The translations under genes and the position numbers were made by a program. Shown here piece after piece: positions 62,201-64,000 of a stretch of DNA of 64,000 bases. A model generated the notes under the pieces. That model saw only the letters and a list, made by a program, of their open reading frames with translations, did not search any database and was not told the origin of the DNA. Source of the stretch: Candidatus Methanoplasma cognatum (GTDB taxonomy: Archaea > Thermoplasmatota > Thermoplasmata > Methanomassiliicoccales > Methanomethylophilaceae); NCBI GenBank assembly GCA_009777615.1, contig WRLM01000004.1:1-64000 (forward strand), in the 5' to 3' direction. How positions within the stretch are numbered: the first letter of the stretch is position 1; every line of letters begins with the position of its first letter.

Positions 62201-62440
62201 AACATGAAACCCAATGCCATCGGGCTGATGAGGGAAGGCAGGATAAATCTCATTATCAACACACCGTCTCAGAAATCCGGGCCGGTAAGGGACGGGCATA
62301 AGATGAGAAGGCTCGCCGTTGAACTGGAGATACCTTTCCTGACGACCATACAGGGCGCGGATGCGGCGGTAGGCGCGATCAAGGTCGCCAAGGATCAGAA
62401 CTTCATGGTAAGATCTATGAAAGAGTTCCACACTCTCTGA
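59234..62440 (+). CDS. carB: Carbamoyl-phosphate synthase large subunit
   Basis: 1068 residues, full length. Two homologous ATP-grasp halves: first from [23 protein letters not shown], with [12 protein letters not shown] and [18 protein letters not shown]; second from [20 protein letters not shown], with [18 protein letters not shown]. The C-terminal MGS-like allosteric domain starts near [10 protein letters not shown]. It makes carbamoyl phosphate for pyrimidines and arginine. The stop abuts the convergent surface-protein stop. Confidence 0.97.
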   Translation: [1068 protein letters not shown]

Positions 62441-63727
62441 TCATTTGGCCTTCTTGCCTTTATTTTTGAGTGCAAAGAAGAACGCAAAGGCAATGAGGAC
62501 CAGTATCACCAGTATGAGCAGGAGCGGAATGAGAATGTTGTCGCTCTGAGCAGAACGACCGCCGGAAGTGGTGAATGATGTTTCTCCCGCAACGTTGAAG
62601 GAGGCCCCGGGTGTGAACTGGACCCCGTTCATGTATATGGTCGGCAGGTCGGAGTATCCGGGCGCCGACCTGATGCTTATTTTGTAAGGTGCGCCGTATA
62701 CGCCGAATTCCTCAAAGGAGCTTCCCTGTTCTATGTCATTTACCACCCACCTTATGCTCTCGTTCTCAGTTGAGAATATCCTGTAGGTGCGAGGGGTCAC
62801 TCCTCCGTAGACGTTGGTGCTTCCGATCTGTATGTCGGAAGTTTCCGTCACCGCCTTGCCGGAAGAATCCGTCCAGCCGGTAAGAATATAGTCCCTCAGG
62901 TCAGAGGTCGAGGGAAGCACAATGTTCCGTTTCCCAGTCTGGTCTTTATATTCTGTGGCGTAGACCTTACCGCCTAAAATGAATTGAGTGGATGTATTTG
63001 CATACCAGATGTTCTTCGAAGCGAAGCTTGATTCTCCGTAGGCCAGGACGTACGCTGCGCTCTCAAGGATCACTCTTCCGGATATCAAGGCGCTGTTCCC
63101 CAATTCTGTTGTGAGGACAGGGGCGTTCCCTATGGTCAGAACATCATGTATCCTGAAAGTGCTCCCTTCGGAGATATCCAGCTTTCCCGTGACAACAGTG
63201 TTATTGGCGTTGACGGCGGAATTCAAAGCACCGCGGCCCACAGTCATTGTCCCCTCGATGAACAGTCTCCCCATCCCTAAGCTTGACAAAGTGCTGATCT
63301 TCCCGGAGCCGATGCTGAAGGTACCCCCTTCCTGTACCGTTAACGAACCCGACACAGAGGCGGTATTCCCTTCGTTGTCTATCGCCATCATACCTTCGCT
63401 GGCCACAACGACGGAGCCTATGACCGTGAGATTCCCTGAGGAGATGAGCGTTCCTTCTACGATCAGCGTTATGTTTGCAGAGATTCTGAGTGGAAAGCCC
63501 GCGTCGTCCAAAATGACGCCGGACCTGATCACGGCGTCTCTTGAGAGCACCGTGTCCTCAGGCAAAGTTACCGTATCTCCTGTGACGGCGTTCTCAAGCG
63601 CCGCAGCAAGGTCGATGGGGGCCGCATCGCTTCTGTCCGCAGCATCATCGCTGAGAGATACGAAGGCTATCGACCCTACCAGTGCGATAAGGCCGAAACA
63701 GATCAGCAGACTTTTTTTCCCGAGCAC
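62441..63727 (-). CDS. Membrane-anchored surface protein, shorter paralogue
   Basis: About 428 residues. Signal peptide (LLICFGLIALVGSIAFV) followed by SLSDDAADRSDAAP, a beta-helical run (GVILDDAG, ILIVEGTLISSGN-like repeats, IGNAPVL), the W-V-V-N-D module (RWVVNDIEQGSSFEEFG), VAGETSFTTSGG, a C-terminal helix (ILIPLLLILVILVLIAFAF) and basic tail NKGKKAK. It parallels the C-terminal half of the protein at 48457-51933. GTG at 63727 is the preferred start because aagggaaggaat precedes it; no in-frame ATG exists. Confidence 0.8.
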   Translation of the reverse strand: MLGKKSLLICFGLIALVGSIAFVSLSDDAADRSDAAPIDLAAALENAVTGDTVTLPEDTVLSRDAVIRSGVILDDAGFPLRISANITLIVEGTLISSGNLTVIGSVVVASEGMMAIDNEGNTASVSGSLTVQEGGTFSIGSGKISTLSSLGMGRLFIEGTMTVGRGALNSAVNANNTVVTGKLDISEGSTFRIHDVLTIGNAPVLTTELGNSALISGRVILESAAYVLAYGESSFASKNIWYANTSTQFILGGKVYATEYKDQTGKRNIVLPSTSDLRDYILTGWTDSSGKAVTETSDIQIGSTNVYGGVTPRTYRIFSTENESIRWVVNDIEQGSSFEEFGVYGAPYKISIRSAPGYSDLPTIYMNGVQFTPGASFNVAGETSFTTSGGRSAQSDNILIPLLLILVILVLIAFAFFFALKNKGKKAK

Positions 63728-63784
63728 ATTCCTTCCCTTAAAGCGGGTATTGCCATGCACATATAAAAATACTTAACGGCGGCC

Positions 63785-64000
63785 TCAAAGCATCTTCAGT
63801 TCGCCAGTTATCTTATCCAGAACGGAGGATGCGGCGGGACCTATCCCGAGGCACGTATATGTCCCAGGCTCCAATTGAGTTCTCCCCGCGTCGCAGACGA
63901 CCGAGTTATTCAGGCCCTGGACGTCGGCCACCGCCTTGAAATCGAAAAGCTCCCTCTCGGAGTCAACCCTCAAGACTATCTTTGTCTGGCCGCTCAGCAT
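63785..64000 (-). CDS. pth2: Peptidyl-tRNA hydrolase Pth2, C-terminal part
   Basis: 71 residues of the C-terminal half run off the window edge. KIVLRVDSERELFDF, VCDAGRTQLEPGTYTCLGIGPA and KITGELKML match the end of archaeal/eukaryotic Pth2, including the T-x-L-x-P-G-T signature. The enzyme releases peptides from peptidyl-tRNA that dropped off ribosomes. The N-terminus lies beyond 64000. Confidence 0.9.
   Translation of the reverse strand: MLSGQTKIVLRVDSERELFDFKAVADVQGLNNSVVCDAGRTQLEPGTYTCLGIGPAASSVLDKITGELKML

Overview
The window looks like a chromosomal segment of a methanogenic archaeon of the Methanomassiliicoccales (Thermoplasmata), probably a gut or sediment lineage. The archaeal assignment rests on pelota, diphthine synthase, Trm5, archaeal ATP-dependent DNA ligase, Pth2, archaeal CobY and CobT, homocitrate synthase of the AksA/NifV type, HypF, and TATA boxes about 25-30 nt upstream of several start codons. 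None of the complete genes called here ends in TAG; all end in TGA or TAA. That fits a pyrrolysine-decoding lineage. Secreted proteins carry an SDDSDA-like stretch after the signal peptide and a C-terminal membrane anchor. The order-level assignment is inference.

Layout. 0-3.6 kb: a truncated modular secreted esterase with Ig-like repeats, then a membrane-anchored TlpA-like thioredoxin. 3.8-9.5 kb (minus): DNA ligase, a Hef-type helicase without nuclease, a HesB/IscA-like protein, an AhpD-like protein and an arsenic pair (arsC, acr3). 10-16 kb: a metallopeptidase and two DUF1016/YhcG-type PD-(D/E)XK nucleases on either side of ADP-forming acyl-CoA synthetase. 16-18.4 kb: diphthine synthase, Trm5 and a dUTPase/dCTP-deaminase-family enzyme. 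18.5-25.1 kb: a probable corrinoid (or metal-chelate) uptake cluster: two small secreted paralogues, a binding protein, a permease fused to a beta-propeller, and an ATPase. All four non-ATPase proteins appear to share a DUF4430/transcobalamin-C-terminal-like domain. A probable structured RNA follows (25.2-25.5 kb), then Sir2 and a SUKH-like protein.

26.8-33.5 kb holds the corrinoid salvage and nucleotide-loop genes: threonine-phosphate decarboxylase, cbiB, a cbiZ-cobZ fusion, cobS with a Pro/Glu/Lys-rich N-terminal region, cobY and (convergent) cobT. cobT is the last gene of a tightly packed minus-strand run: MTA phosphorylase, hypF, a phosphoglycerate-mutase-like protein, cobT. Together with the uptake cluster this makes a coherent import, trimming and rebuilding route for corrinoids, which methylotrophic methanogens need for methyltransferases.

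38.4-47.3 kb is a histidine cluster with asd (asd, hisG, hisC, hisA, then hisB, hisF, hisIE, PHP phosphatase). It is interrupted between hisA and hisB by an AT-rich island of about 2.5 kb: a divergent winged-helix regulator with a perfect 20-bp palindrome beside it, a possible 61-residue leaderless protein, a phosphoribosyltransferase-fold protein, and a class III nucleotidyl-cyclase-like protein. hisH is not in the place where it is often found. I consider this island the best candidate for an undescribed signalling or conflict module.

47.5-64 kb: an ACT-domain regulator, a 1158-residue surface protein and a shorter paralogue at 62.4-63.7 kb, an ABC-F ATPase, a CPA2 antiporter, homocitrate synthase, pelota, carA-carB (CarA lacks its catalytic histidine) and a truncated peptidyl-tRNA hydrolase. 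I found no tRNA, rRNA, CRISPR array, insertion sequence or replication origin.
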